DNA of 64,000 bases from Candidatus Methylomicrobium oryzae (GTDB lineage: Bacteria; Pseudomonadota; Gammaproteobacteria; Methylococcales; Methylomonadaceae), in NCBI RefSeq assembly GCF_016745425.1, contig NZ_JAERVK010000002.1, positions 234,823 through 298,822 of the forward strand, written 5' to 3'. The translations under genes and the position numbers were made by a program. The notes under the pieces were generated by a model. That model made no database searches and was not told where the DNA came from. It worked only from the letters and a program-made list of their open reading frames with translations. Every line of letters begins with the position of its first letter. Positions within the stretch are counted from its first letter, which is position 1. Positions 50,750 through 60,069 of the stretch are shown one piece after another.

Positions 50750-52705
50750 TTAAGGTTTAAATGCGGCGACCCGCCGTTTCAGTTGCTCGATATCCTTGGG
50801 ATCCGGCCGTTTGCCGTAACGCAGATTCATGAAAATCCCTGTGATTCCGTCCACTTCGCCCGCATGCTCCGGCAGGGCTGCCTTGACCCGTTCGGCGAAG
50901 TCTTTCGCGCCTTCGCCCGTGCCTTTGACCAGTCCTTTCCGGGCGAGTTTGCCGCAAAAGCGCACGTAAATCCGCAAGGCCGGATCGAGTTTCCGGCGCC
51001 TTCGGTACAGGATCGCCAGACTCAACATTACGGTAGCCGCGATCAGGATCGCGCCCAGCCAGTTCAGCATCGCCCGGCTGCCTTTAATTCCGAAGCCGGC
51101 CAGGAAATTGGCCTGGTGCGTGCCGTTATAGTTGATGATCCAGCGCTGCCAACCGTAATCCACTGTGTCCCAGATCAGTCCGGCCTGCTTGAGGAGGCTG
51201 ACGATTTTTCCGAATTCTCCGCTGGCGCTTTCAAAGTAGATAGTTTCGCCCGGGCTTAGGCGGCTCACGTCGAGCGGATATTCGATTCTTTCCGGCGCTA
51301 CCGCCGCGGTCGGGTCGTAGCGGACCCAGCCGCGCCTGTCGAGCCAGACTTCGGCCCAGGCATGCGCATCCGCCTGCCGGACCTGGATGAAATTGCCGAC
51401 CTCGTTCGTTTCGCCGCCCTGGTAGCCGGTCACGACGCGGGCCGGAATCTGCGCGGCGCGCATCAGGTACACGAAGGCGGAAGCGTAATGGCTGCAGAAA
51501 CCGGCGCGCGTATCGAACAGGAAAGATTCGATCGGGTTGGCGTCGAGCTTCGGCGGCTCCAGCGTGTAGCGGAAATTTTCCCGGCGGAAGTGATTCAGCA
51601 GACTCTTGATGAATAACTCGGGTGCTGCGTCGTAACCGTGCAGCCGGGCGACCAGCTCCTTCACGCGCGCCGAAGGCGTGCCGGGCAGCTGGATCGCATC
51701 CCGGTATTCGGCGGATGACAGCGGGCCGGTATTGTAGTCCGGATAGGACGTCAGCTTGTAGGCCGCGCGCTGCCCGTGCAGTTCGGAAGTGATCATTTGA
51801 AAATTCGCATTGCGGCTTAACGGCGGCGAAAATTCGGCCGGCATGTCGAGCGCGAACACCCAGTTCTTTTCCTGGGGCTCCAGCAGCAGGGTGTAGCGGT
51901 AGGGCCGGCCGGAAACTTGCGGATTGGATTTCGGATAGCGCTCGAAATTCTGCGCCTGCACCCAGCGTTTGCCGTCGGTCGCCGCCATCACCGGGCCCCG
52001 CCAGTAACGCTGATGCGGCGGCGGCAGCGGGCCGTCGAAGCGGGCGCGGAACACGAGTTCGTCGGACAGTCCCAGATTGGTGATCGAGCCCGGCTCCAGC
52101 ATTTCGCTGAGACCGGTCCGGTTTCGGGTTTCGCTGCCGATAGCCAGCCATTTCGGCGGGTCGAGGCGCGGAAACAGGATGAACATCGCGGCCGCCAGCG
52201 GTGCCGCCTGCAGGACGAAAATCACGGCCAGCTTCAGCGCCTGCGCGATGGGGTGCTGCAGGCCGTTCATCGCAATCAGCAGCGTAAGCAGCAGGCAGCA
52301 AACAAGGCCGATATAGGCGCCGAACAGGATGCCTTGTTCGTAAAGAAACTGGGTGGCCGCCGCGACGAAGGCCATATAAACGATCAGGCAGGAATCGCGC
52401 TCCCTTTTCATTTCCATCAGTTTCAGGCCCAGTGCGGTAATGAACAGGTTGGTGCCGGCGTCGCGGCCGAAAATGCCCTGCCGCTCCGTGAACAGCAGCG
52501 CGATGCCCAAGAGCAGTAGCAAAAACAGGACGCGCCGTTCGGGGAGCCAGGCCGGATGCCGGACGCCGAGCAGGCGCCATCCCAAAAGGGCCGCGAAAAA
52601 GCCGAAAGTCAGGGGCGGGAGATGCGGGTAATGCGGCAGCACGGCCAGGCCTACCGTCCCGAGCAGTAAAAATTGCAATTTCTGATTGGGAGCGGCCGTT
52701 TTCAT
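50750..52705 (-). CDS. TgpA-like membrane transglutaminase
   Basis: This 651-residue protein has an N-terminal membrane region of about five to six helices (DUF3488 type), a periplasmic transglutaminase-core domain and a C-terminal helix followed by a DUF4129-type tail. The catalytic triad is visible: Cys in RAGFCSHYASAFVYLMRAA, His in ADAHAWAEVWLD and Asp in YDPTAAVAPERI. It ends the MoxR-DUF58-TgpA operon; its start overlaps the DUF58 stop (ATGA). TgpA is essential in some Pseudomonas. The ATG at 52705 is chosen over an upstream frame to 52837. Confidence 0.92.
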   Translation of the reverse strand: MKTAAPNQKLQFLLLGTVGLAVLPHYPHLPPLTFGFFAALLGWRLLGVRHPAWLPERRVLFLLLLLGIALLFTERQGIFGRDAGTNLFITALGLKLMEMKRERDSCLIVYMAFVAAATQFLYEQGILFGAYIGLVCCLLLTLLIAMNGLQHPIAQALKLAVIFVLQAAPLAAAMFILFPRLDPPKWLAIGSETRNRTGLSEMLEPGSITNLGLSDELVFRARFDGPLPPPHQRYWRGPVMAATDGKRWVQAQNFERYPKSNPQVSGRPYRYTLLLEPQEKNWVFALDMPAEFSPPLSRNANFQMITSELHGQRAAYKLTSYPDYNTGPLSSAEYRDAIQLPGTPSARVKELVARLHGYDAAPELFIKSLLNHFRRENFRYTLEPPKLDANPIESFLFDTRAGFCSHYASAFVYLMRAAQIPARVVTGYQGGETNEVGNFIQVRQADAHAWAEVWLDRRGWVRYDPTAAVAPERIEYPLDVSRLSPGETIYFESASGEFGKIVSLLKQAGLIWDTVDYGWQRWIINYNGTHQANFLAGFGIKGSRAMLNWLGAILIAATVMLSLAILYRRRRKLDPALRIYVRFCGKLARKGLVKGTGEGAKDFAERVKAALPEHAGEVDGITGIFMNLRYGKRPDPKDIEQLKRRVAAFKP

Positions 52706-53658
52706 AGCGGATGCAGCGCCAAGGCTTCGAGACAGGATTGCCGGTGCAGCGCGCCGTCCGCGGGCACGATCCGGTGGTCGGGCAAACGCAGGCCGTAACG
52801 CAGGCCGGCCTGGTCGGCTTCCAGCACCCAGCGGCATAAGCGGCTCAGCCTTTCTTCGGTCCCGCGGCCGGGCGTTTCGTCGAAATCCAGCCAGAGCTCG
52901 CCGCCGCTGCCGCCGCCGTATTGCTTGCTGAGCACGCCGTAGCCTTTCGCATAGGCTTTCCAGTGGATGCGCCGGACCGGGTCGCCGGCCGAGTAGTTTT
53001 TCAGCCCGTAAAATTCATCGCTGCCCTGATGGCCGGTGCCTTCCCGGTTCGGGCCGGCGGATAAAGGCGGGAGAGGAACGCCGGCCTCGGCGGGCTGCGG
53101 ATAGACCAGGATTTTCATGTTGAAGCGCAGCGGGGACCAGGCGCGGAACAGGCCGAGCGGAAAGGTGCTGTAAAGCGTGATCGTGCCGGCCTCGCACCAG
53201 CCGCGCCGCGCGGCGGTCCGATGTACGAAGATTTGATTTCGGCTGTCCGGGGGCAGCGCCAGTTCGGTTTCGGGCTGGCCTTCGATTCGGACTTGCGGCC
53301 GCAGCAGCGGGGTCGGATTGTCGATATGAATCGGAAAGGCCGCCGTGCCGCCGGCAAATACCGGCTTGCCGTGCCCTTCGCGGATTACCAGTCCGGCCAG
53401 CGTCCGGAAGGTATGGACGGTGGCGAGGAAAAAGATGCCGGCCAATAAAAACGCCAGCAGGTAAACCGGATTGTTGTTGTACACGAACGCGATGAAAAAC
53501 AGCAGGACGGCCAGGAACGCGAAACCGAGGCCGCTTAGCGTAGGCAGGATGAAAATGCGGCGATGATTCAAGGTAATCGGATCCGGCGAGGCTTTCTCGC
53601 CGAACACGAAGCGGCTGAGCCGGAAGCGATCCTTCATCTTCAGGCCCGGCGCGTTCAT
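52702..53658 (-). CDS. DUF58-domain protein
   Basis: This 318-residue protein has two N-terminal helices (about 37-80) and a DUF58/VWA-like domain in the second half, with EFYGLKNYSAGDPVRRIHWKA, the family signature. It is the middle gene of the MoxR-DUF58-TgpA unit. The ATG at 53658 overlaps the MoxR stop (TGATG), so translation is coupled. An in-frame GTG one codon upstream is possible. Confidence 0.9.
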   Translation of the reverse strand: MNAPGLKMKDRFRLSRFVFGEKASPDPITLNHRRIFILPTLSGLGFAFLAVLLFFIAFVYNNNPVYLLAFLLAGIFFLATVHTFRTLAGLVIREGHGKPVFAGGTAAFPIHIDNPTPLLRPQVRIEGQPETELALPPDSRNQIFVHRTAARRGWCEAGTITLYSTFPLGLFRAWSPLRFNMKILVYPQPAEAGVPLPPLSAGPNREGTGHQGSDEFYGLKNYSAGDPVRRIHWKAYAKGYGVLSKQYGGGSGGELWLDFDETPGRGTEERLSRLCRWVLEADQAGLRYGLRLPDHRIVPADGALHRQSCLEALALHPL

Positions 53659-54560
53659 CACACGGCGACCTGGCTCAAGATCGGCGCGACGACCGCAGCG
53701 GCATCAAGATGTCCGGCGCGGATCCGGTGGCCCGCGACCGCGGCCAGCACGGCCTGTATGTCTTCCGGAATCACCGCATCGCGTCCGTCCATATAGGCCC
53801 AGGCTTTGGCGGCCGTCAACAGCGCCAATCCCGCCCGGGGCGACAAGCCGGCCGGGTAAGAAGGCGATTCGCGGGTGAAACGGATGATCGCCTGGCAGTA
53901 ATCGAGCAGCGCATTCGAAGCGTACACCTGAAGCACCTCTTTTTGAATGCGCTGGAGCTGCGCCGGCGGCAGCGCCACGGCCAGATCGTCGATTAAACTG
54001 TGGCGGCTCCGGCCGGTCAAAAGTAAACGTTCGGCGGCGGAATCCGGGTAGCCGAGCTCGATCCGCATCAAAAAGCGGTCCAGCTGCGATTCGGGCAGCG
54101 GGAAGGTGCCGATCTGATGCGACGGGTTTTGCGTCGCAATCACGAAAAACGGCTCCGGCAGCGGATAAGTCTTTCCGTCCACGGTAACCTGATGTTCTTC
54201 CATCGCTTCCAGCAAGGCGCTTTGCGCCTTTGGCGTCGCCCGGTTGATTTCGTCGCCCAGCACCATCTGGCTGAAGATCGGCCCCGGATGAAAGGTGAAC
54301 TGCTGGTTTTTCGCATCGAACACCGAGCTGCCGATCATGTCGGCCGGCAGAATGTCGCTGGTAAACTGGATGCGCTGGTACTCGAGGCCGAACAGCCGGG
54401 CGAGCGTATGCGCCAGCGTGGTCTTGCCGACGCCGGGAATGTCTTCGATCAACAGGTGGCCGCGGGCAAGCAGGCAGCAGACCGCCAGCCGGATTTGCTT
54501 TTGTTTGCCGAGCAGGATTTGATTGGCCGAATCCAATAACGCATTGATTGCATTTTGCAT
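53658..54560 (-). CDS. MoxR-family AAA+ ATPase
   Basis: This 300-residue AAA+ ATPase has Walker A IPGVGKTTLAH, Walker B MVLGDEINRA, and the sensor region VIATQNPSHQIGTFPLPESQL. MoxR proteins act as chaperones in assembly of membrane or periplasmic complexes and lie with DUF58/TgpA genes in the same way across Proteobacteria. The ATG at 54560 (MQNAINALLDSANQ) is chosen; a start 18 codons earlier precedes the promoter region. Confidence 0.93.
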   Translation of the reverse strand: MQNAINALLDSANQILLGKQKQIRLAVCCLLARGHLLIEDIPGVGKTTLAHTLARLFGLEYQRIQFTSDILPADMIGSSVFDAKNQQFTFHPGPIFSQMVLGDEINRATPKAQSALLEAMEEHQVTVDGKTYPLPEPFFVIATQNPSHQIGTFPLPESQLDRFLMRIELGYPDSAAERLLLTGRSRHSLIDDLAVALPPAQLQRIQKEVLQVYASNALLDYCQAIIRFTRESPSYPAGLSPRAGLALLTAAKAWAYMDGRDAVIPEDIQAVLAAVAGHRIRAGHLDAAAVVAPILSQVAV

Positions 54561-54706
54561 GAGTGATGATACGATGGCTGTACGGAATATGCCGGCTTGC
54601 AGCAAGCTTGGCAAGAACCTTGCAAGTATAGCAGGATGTGGTATTACGTCCTGATGGGCGCAAGACGGTGCGCCGGTTAATGTTAGACTGACATGGAGGA
54701 AATCCT

Positions 54707-55045
54707 GTGAGCGGATATGAAGAAATACGCGGTAATTTGATCGGCATGCTGGAAGAGCTGAACGACCGGCTGAGCAAGATCACCGAAGACGTCAAGCATG
54801 TCGCGGAGCCTCCGGAAAAAGACTTTGCGGAACAGGCCGTCCAGGCCGAGAATTACGAAGTGATGGATTTTCTGGGCAATCGCGCCAGGAACGAAATTGC
54901 GCAGATCAAGGACGCGATCGCCCGGATCGACTCCGGTCAGTACGGAGCCTGCCAAAGCTGCGGCGAGCCGATCGGCGAAGCCCGGCTGAAGGCATTGCCC
55001 TATTCCGACCTCTGCATCAAATGCGCGAGCCAGCAAGGCTGCTGA
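54707..55045 (+). CDS. DksA/TraR-type zinc-finger protein
   Basis: This 112-residue soluble protein has an N-terminal coiled-coil part and a C-terminal four-Cys zinc finger, CQSCGEPIGEARLKALPYSDLC plus IKC. Members of the DksA/TraR family bind the RNA polymerase secondary channel. It is shorter than DksA (151) and resembles YocK-like proteins. GTG start at 54707 after GGAGGAAATC. It lies 20 bp before the APH-fold gene on the same strand. Confidence 0.9.
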   Translation: MSGYEEIRGNLIGMLEELNDRLSKITEDVKHVAEPPEKDFAEQAVQAENYEVMDFLGNRARNEIAQIKDAIARIDSGQYGACQSCGEPIGEARLKALPYSDLCIKCASQQGC

Positions 55046-55065
55046 AACGCTAAAGCGCTCCCCGC

Positions 55066-56121
55066 ATGACTGAACTTTTATCGATAGCCCGGCAATTTGC
55101 CGGGTCGAGCATGGCCGTCCTGCCGTTGGGCAACGGCCTGATCAACGAAACCTATCAAGTAATCACGGCCGCCGAGCCTTTCGTATTGCAGTGCATCAAT
55201 GCGCATGTGTTTCCGGAGCCGGAAGCGGTGCTCGCGAATCTGGCCGAAATCGCCCGGCATCTCGACGGCAAGGCGGCCGAAGACGTCGAACTGGATATTC
55301 CCCGTTTGCTCAAGGCCGAGGCCGGATTTTCCCATGTGCGCGACGGCCGAGGTCGGCTCTGGCGCGCGCTCAGCTACATCCCCGACACGGTCAGCCTGGA
55401 GTCGATCGGCGATCCGGGCGAAGCGCGCGAAGCCGGTTTTGCGCTGGGGCATTTTCACCGCCTGCTCAGCGATCTGGACCCTGCGCGCCTTAAGGATACC
55501 CTGCCAGGATTCCATATCGCTCCGGCTTATCTGGCGCGTTATCAGGATGTGCTCGCCCAAGCCGATTCCCGCCTGATCGACGCGGACTGCGCTTCATTCA
55601 TCAACCGCCATCAGGCGATCGCCGACGATCTTGAAGCCGCGAAACGGCAGGGCCTGTTGCCGCTCCGGATCATTCACGGCGACCCGAAGCTGAACAATTT
55701 TCTGTTCGACAAGGGCCGGCAAAAAGTGGTCGGCCTGGTCGACCTGGATACGGTCAAGCCGGGCCTTCTGCATTACGACCTCGGCGACTGCCTGCGTTCC
55801 TGCTGCCATCGCCCCGAAAACGACGCGTTCGACCTTGGCATCGGCGAGGCGATACTGGGCAGTTACCTTGGCGAAGCCGGCCGGTTTTTTACCGGCCCCG
55901 ACTACGATTATCTTTTCCCGGCGATCCGGCTGATTCCTTTCGAACTGGGGATTCGCTTCTACACCGATCATCTTGAGGGCAACCGCTACTTCAAAGTCGA
56001 AGGTCCCGGGCAGAATCTTCAGCGCGCACTCGGGCAGTTCCGGCTGTGCGCGAGTGTAATTGCACAGGAACGGGCGATCCGGGCGCTGATCGCTTCGCTG
56101 CGCGGCAACACGGCGGATTAA
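55066..56121 (+). CDS. APH-fold kinase (N-acetylhexosamine kinase-like)
   Basis: This 351-residue protein has the aminoglycoside phosphotransferase/choline kinase fold. Motifs are GNGLINETYQV, the Brenner-type catalytic loop IIHGDPKLNNFLFD and GLVDLDTVKPGLLHYDLGDCLR (DFG-like Asp). The closest remembered group is the N-acetylhexosamine 1-kinases and homoserine-kinase-like proteins. Its true substrate is unknown. It is followed directly by the MOSC gene (stop 56121, start 56122). Confidence 0.82.
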   Translation: MTELLSIARQFAGSSMAVLPLGNGLINETYQVITAAEPFVLQCINAHVFPEPEAVLANLAEIARHLDGKAAEDVELDIPRLLKAEAGFSHVRDGRGRLWRALSYIPDTVSLESIGDPGEAREAGFALGHFHRLLSDLDPARLKDTLPGFHIAPAYLARYQDVLAQADSRLIDADCASFINRHQAIADDLEAAKRQGLLPLRIIHGDPKLNNFLFDKGRQKVVGLVDLDTVKPGLLHYDLGDCLRSCCHRPENDAFDLGIGEAILGSYLGEAGRFFTGPDYDYLFPAIRLIPFELGIRFYTDHLEGNRYFKVEGPGQNLQRALGQFRLCASVIAQERAIRALIASLRGNTAD

Positions 56122-56610
56122 GTGCAGACGATTGGCGATCTGCTGCAATGTTTCCCGGTGGCGGGCGAGCTGGTGTGGATCGGACTGCGCCCGGCGCGGC
56201 AGACGCCGATGCTGGCGGTCGAGGAGGCGTTTGCCGAGGCGGGCGCGGGCTTGGCCGGCGACCGCTATCGGGGTGGCGGCAAGCGCCAGGTCACGCTGAT
56301 TCAGTGGGAGCATCTTGCGGTTTTATCCGCCTTGACAAGGCGGGAGGTGACGCCGGAACTGCTGCGTCGCAATCTGGCGATTCGGGGCGTGAATCTTCCG
56401 GCCCTGAAAAATCGGACTTTCCGGATCGGCGAGGCCGTCCTTCAAGTAACCGGTCAATGCCACCCGTGTTCCCGAATGGAACAGATTCTTGGCCTCGGCG
56501 GCTACAATGCAATGCGCAGCCACGGCGGACTGACCGCGCGGATTGTCCGAAGCGGTCGGCTCCGTGTTGGCGACCCCCTGACGGTTTTGCCGGACGGTTC
56601 TTCAGCGTAA
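56122..56610 (+). CDS. MOSC-domain protein
   Basis: This 162-residue MOSC-domain protein uses a GTG start directly after the APH gene stop. The conserved cysteine is in VTGQCHPCSRMEQIL, with RRNLAIRGVNL and GDRYRGG before it. MOSC proteins bind molybdenum cofactor sulfur and act on N-hydroxylated or sulfur substrates. Absence of a gap to the upstream kinase gene suggests co-transcription. Confidence 0.88.
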   Translation: MQTIGDLLQCFPVAGELVWIGLRPARQTPMLAVEEAFAEAGAGLAGDRYRGGGKRQVTLIQWEHLAVLSALTRREVTPELLRRNLAIRGVNLPALKNRTFRIGEAVLQVTGQCHPCSRMEQILGLGGYNAMRSHGGLTARIVRSGRLRVGDPLTVLPDGSSA

Positions 56611-56851
56611 TGTAAGACAGACGTAATGATGCGCTCGGGCTCGACAGCCACTACCTGGCCAGTTTCCTGGACTTCGCGAGTTTGCAGTACATTTTCGGCA
56701 AGGCTGGAGCGGGTGGCTCTGTTTCTGTAGCCTGCCTTCGCCGTAGTACCGTTCCGGTGCCAACTTATTCGTTTTCCTGCGGTCCAATAGCCAGTTGAAC
56801 CGGCTCTGCACAGTTTAGCTGGAGCGGAGCACGCAGCCGGAGGACATCCGA

Positions 56852-57601
56852 ATGACTATCCCCGAAACCGAAATTCTTGCTACTCTGGCGCCGCAATGGG
56901 TGTGCCTTGAGTGCGGCTACAACATGATCGGCGAAATGCCCGACGTGTGCCCGTTCTGCGGCGCCCGGCACGACCGTTTCCTGCCTTGGGATACCGCCGA
57001 AAAACAATATCGGGTGACCGGCACGCCCGTGAGCGAGGGCGTGACCCAATTGCTGTCGGTTCCGAAACTGGGCTACGAGCATGCCGCCTACCGGATCGAG
57101 GCGGAGGACGGCGGGGTCTGGATCGATGCGCCGTCGGCCTTCAATCGCGATCTCGAACCGGTCAGGGCGATCCTGTTTACGCATCTTCATTTCATGGGCG
57201 CCTCGAACCAGTACCGACGGCTATGGCAGGCGGAGGTCGGGCTGCACGAGCTCGATGCGAGGCATTCCTTAGTCGCGCGGTTTGACGTCGACCGCCGTTT
57301 TACCGGAGACTTTACCGCTTTCGGAATCGAAGCGCATCACAGCGGCGGACACACCCCGGGTTTCACGTTTTATATTTACCGCGATGTGCTGTTCATCTGT
57401 GACTACGTCTTTCTGACGCCCGACGGCGGAATGATCTTCAACCCTTATGGGCCAAAGCATGAAACGCGCCGGCAGGGCGCCGTAATTTTCGAGAACCTGA
57501 AAGGCCGTCCGCTCAAAACGGTCTGCGGTTACGATTATGTGATCCCTTTTGCCGATTGGCTGGCCCGCTTCGAACGGCTGGCGATTCGGGGCGATAATTA
57601 A
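56852..57601 (+). CDS. Rubredoxin-like plus degenerate metallo-beta-lactamase protein
   Basis: This 249-residue protein combines an N-terminal rubredoxin-type zinc/iron ribbon (CLECGYNMIGEMPDVCPFCG, four Cys) with a metallo-beta-lactamase fold. The metal motif is altered: THLHFMG has two His but lacks the DH that normally follow; another His pair remains in EAHHSGGHTPGF and an Asp in CDYVF. Binding of one or two metals may be weakened. A redox or flavodiiron-like role is possible but not proven. It stands alone on the plus strand. Confidence 0.75.
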   Translation: MTIPETEILATLAPQWVCLECGYNMIGEMPDVCPFCGARHDRFLPWDTAEKQYRVTGTPVSEGVTQLLSVPKLGYEHAAYRIEAEDGGVWIDAPSAFNRDLEPVRAILFTHLHFMGASNQYRRLWQAEVGLHELDARHSLVARFDVDRRFTGDFTAFGIEAHHSGGHTPGFTFYIYRDVLFICDYVFLTPDGGMIFNPYGPKHETRRQGAVIFENLKGRPLKTVCGYDYVIPFADWLARFERLAIRGDN

Positions 57602-57764
57602 TCACAACCTCGCTTGCGCCCGGCTCGAGGCCGGCTGGCTTATCTGCAGGGCGTCAAGGTCGTGATTGCCGTTGCAATTCGAACCGGGCGACAGCACGGC
57701 AAGCCTGCGACTATTCGGCATCGACAAAAGTGCGCTCGATCAGCGGGTGAGGCTCGTCGCTGTT

Positions 57765-57971
57765 TTATTCCAGCGCGATCGTCTCTTCAATGCAGTGCCG
57801 GATGCCGAGCTCGGGCGCTTCCAGCGTCATTTTGACCCGGATGCCCTTTTTTCCCGCCAGTTGTCCGCCTTCGTCGGCTTTCAGCACCGCATGCTCGATC
57901 TCGCGCTGCGAAGTGATGCCGACTTTCTTCAGGAATTTTCTGGTTTCCATGTTTAGGGTATCTTCGTTCAT
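57765..57971 (-). CDS. DUF6494-like small protein, 68 aa
   Basis: This 68-residue soluble protein begins MNEDTLNMETRKFLKKVGIT and continues with a helix-strand pattern (SQREIEHAVLKA). It matches my memory of the DUF6494 family, which has no assigned role. The ATG at 57971 has a GGAGG site eight bases upstream. It is transcribed toward the MBL gene. Confidence 0.72.
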   Translation of the reverse strand: MNEDTLNMETRKFLKKVGITSQREIEHAVLKADEGGQLAGKKGIRVKMTLEAPELGIRHCIEETIALE

Positions 57972-58328
57972 GGGCAAGGCCTCCTGGGGTAAGTAAACAA
58001 TCGTGCCGGTACGCTGACTAATGACGACCGGCGTTTTCGATCGCTGTGACAGTGACTCCGGAACAGAGCAAATAATTCCGTTCTCCGGATTGCGTTCCCA
58101 ATTTAAATTTTCCGGAACTTTTTTACCTCCCGTTCGCTCTTAAAGACGTACGCCTCATAACGGCGTCGGATCAGCCTCGCTCTCCCCCTGCATTCGGCTG
58201 ATTTTCTTCAAACCCCAAAATGTCACTCCGGTGTTTTGGGGTTTTTTCTTTTCTGTCGGTCTCCGGCCGTTAAATTCCGTTTTCTTTGCTATGCTCATAA
58301 CAATCTTTTTTCATTTTGTGCCGAACGC
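57972..58328. other. Gene-free stretch with an orphan terminator; candidate small RNA
   Basis: No protein gene is seen. A strong terminator CCCCAAAA-TGTCACTCCGGTG-TTTTGGGG-TTTTTT lies at 58213-58247 on the plus strand, but no plus-strand gene ends near it: the MBL gene stopped 600 bp earlier. A GC-rich hairpin CCGGAACAGAG...CGTTCTCCGG is at 58059-58090. Together they suggest a small RNA of about 150-200 nt. It does not match 6S, tmRNA or SRP RNA patterns that I know. Confidence 0.45.
58213..58247 (+). terminator. Orphan rho-independent terminator
   Basis: Stem CCCCAAAA / TTTTGGGG with a 13-base loop and six T residues. See the surrounding gap entry. Confidence 0.8.
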
Positions 58329-59171
58329 ATGGAAAATTCGAATTACGCCGAACTCGTCGCTCTGGTCGAAAAAATGCCCGCTTTTCCGAAAAGCGTACAG
58401 CGAGTGGTGCAGTTGACCGCAAATCTCGAGGTGCCTGCGAAGGACATCGTGCAGGTGATCGAATGCGATCCGGTGCTGACGGTGAAGATTTTAAAGGTGA
58501 TCAATTCCGCGTTTTACGGGCTATCCCATAAAATCAATTCGGTGCAGCGCGCAGTCGTGCACATCGGTTTGAACACCGTCAAAAACCTCGCGATGGGCAT
58601 CGCCGCGATGGGGATGCTGAAAACCTCGAACAAGGCCGGTTTCAACCCGAGCGCATTTTTGCTGCATGCGTTGACGACTGCTGCGATCAGCCGCAAGCTT
58701 GCCGAGAGGGCGGGCCTGAGTCAGCAGGCGTGCGGAGATTGCTTCGTGGCGGGGTTGCTCCACGATTTCGGCAAGGTGGTGTTTGCGGAATTCAGGCCGG
58801 AGGGCTTCAAGCTGGCATTGGCCAAGAGCAAAGAGGAGAACATGCCGCTGCATCTCTTCGAGCAGGAGTTTCTTGGCATTGACCATGCCGAAGCCGGGGC
58901 GTTGCTGGCCGAAAAATGGAAGCTTTCCGAGCTGTTGATCGAGGCGATCCGGCACCATCACGACCATCCGGACAATACCTTCGGCGAATGCCTGTTTGCG
59001 GCAAATCAAATCAGCAAAAGGCAGCGCTACGGCGATGGCGGCAATCCGGTTACCGATGTCTTTCCCGAGACGGTCGTAAACCGTTTCGGTTTATCCTTGG
59101 AAGCCTTGATCGACGACCTCGGTAATTTGGACGTCATTGCGCAGGAAGCCGAACTTTTCATCAAACCGTAA
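58329..59171 (+). CDS. HDOD-domain protein
   Basis: This 280-residue soluble protein has an HDOD domain through most of its length: MPAFPKSVQRVVQLTANLEV at the start, then ECDPVLTVKILKVINSAFYG, and the degenerate HD site AGLLHDFGKVVFAEF. HDOD proteins act in signalling and cell-cycle regulation. ATG 58329 (MENSNYAELV) is preferred; a start at 58236 lies in the terminator. Confidence 0.88.
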   Translation: MENSNYAELVALVEKMPAFPKSVQRVVQLTANLEVPAKDIVQVIECDPVLTVKILKVINSAFYGLSHKINSVQRAVVHIGLNTVKNLAMGIAAMGMLKTSNKAGFNPSAFLLHALTTAAISRKLAERAGLSQQACGDCFVAGLLHDFGKVVFAEFRPEGFKLALAKSKEENMPLHLFEQEFLGIDHAEAGALLAEKWKLSELLIEAIRHHHDHPDNTFGECLFAANQISKRQRYGDGGNPVTDVFPETVVNRFGLSLEALIDDLGNLDVIAQEAELFIKP

Positions 59172-59187
59172 TTGCAAAGATAGTTTA

Positions 59188-60069
59188 ATGAAATTCAAAT
59201 TTTGGGGAGTTAGAGGATCGATTCCGACGCCGGGGCCTATGACCGTCAGATACGGCGGCAATACGACCTGTATCGAAATCCGGACGGATCGGAACGAACT
59301 GATCATTCTCGATGCCGGCACCGGCATCCATGCGCTGGCGCAAACCTTACTTAGGGACATGCCGCTCACCGCTAACATCTTCATCACGCATACGCACTGG
59401 GATCACATCCAGGGGCTGCCTTTTTTCCTGCCGATATTCTTTAAAAACAATCGGATCAACATTTACGGCGGACTCGATCCGGTCACCGACGAAAACATCA
59501 ACCGGGCGCTGTCGGCGCAGCTGCAATACAGTTATTTTCCGATCCATGAAGCGCAGTTGAAAGCCCGGATCGAATACTTGACGGTTCGGCCCGGCGAAAC
59601 GGTCAGTGTCGGGAGCGCCCGGATCACGCCGATCATTTTGAATCATCCGGTGCTGAATTTCGGCTACCGGGTCGAGTGCGACGGTGCCTCGCTGTTTTTC
59701 ACCGGCGATTTCGAAAACCCTGTCAACATTTATCAGCCCGAGGACGATTACTACGAGTCTTTCCAGTTGTTCCTGGTCGAGAAAAACCAGGAAATCCAGG
59801 CAGCGATGCGGGAGGTGGATGCGCTGATCGTCGATTCGTCCTACACCGATGAGGAATATGCGATTCGGCAGGGCTGGGGGCACGGCACCTACCGTTCCGG
59901 GATCAAGCTGGCTACCGAGGCGAATGCGAAGCGGCTGTTTCTGACCCATCATGAGCCGACCCGGACCGATGCCGATCTCGACCGGATTTACCGGGAATTG
60001 AAGGGACAGCATCCGCATTTTGCGGACAGGCTGTTCATCGCCTACGAAGGAATGGAAGTCTGTCTCTAA
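59188..60069 (+). CDS. Metallo-beta-lactamase-fold phosphodiesterase-like protein
   Basis: This 293-residue protein has a complete metallo-beta-lactamase metal site: [10 protein letters not shown], then [16 protein letters not shown] and a C-terminal [12 protein letters not shown]. Relatives include cAMP phosphodiesterase and RNase Z-type enzymes. The N-terminus [16 protein letters not shown] is typical. It lies 16 bp after the HDOD gene, so one unit is likely. Its stop overlaps the convergent engB stop by 4 nt. Confidence 0.88.
   Translation: MKFKFWGVRGSIPTPGPMTVRYGGNTTCIEIRTDRNELIILDAGTGIHALAQTLLRDMPLTANIFITHTHWDHIQGLPFFLPIFFKNNRINIYGGLDPVTDENINRALSAQLQYSYFPIHEAQLKARIEYLTVRPGETVSVGSARITPIILNHPVLNFGYRVECDGASLFFTGDFENPVNIYQPEDDYYESFQLFLVEKNQEIQAAMREVDALIVDSSYTDEEYAIRQGWGHGTYRSGIKLATEANAKRLFLTHHEPTRTDADLDRIYRELKGQHPHFADRLFIAYEGMEVCL

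Noticed and set aside
57614..57956. Plus-strand frames after the MBL gene
   Set aside because: Opposite to the DUF6494-like gene, which has a good ribosome site.
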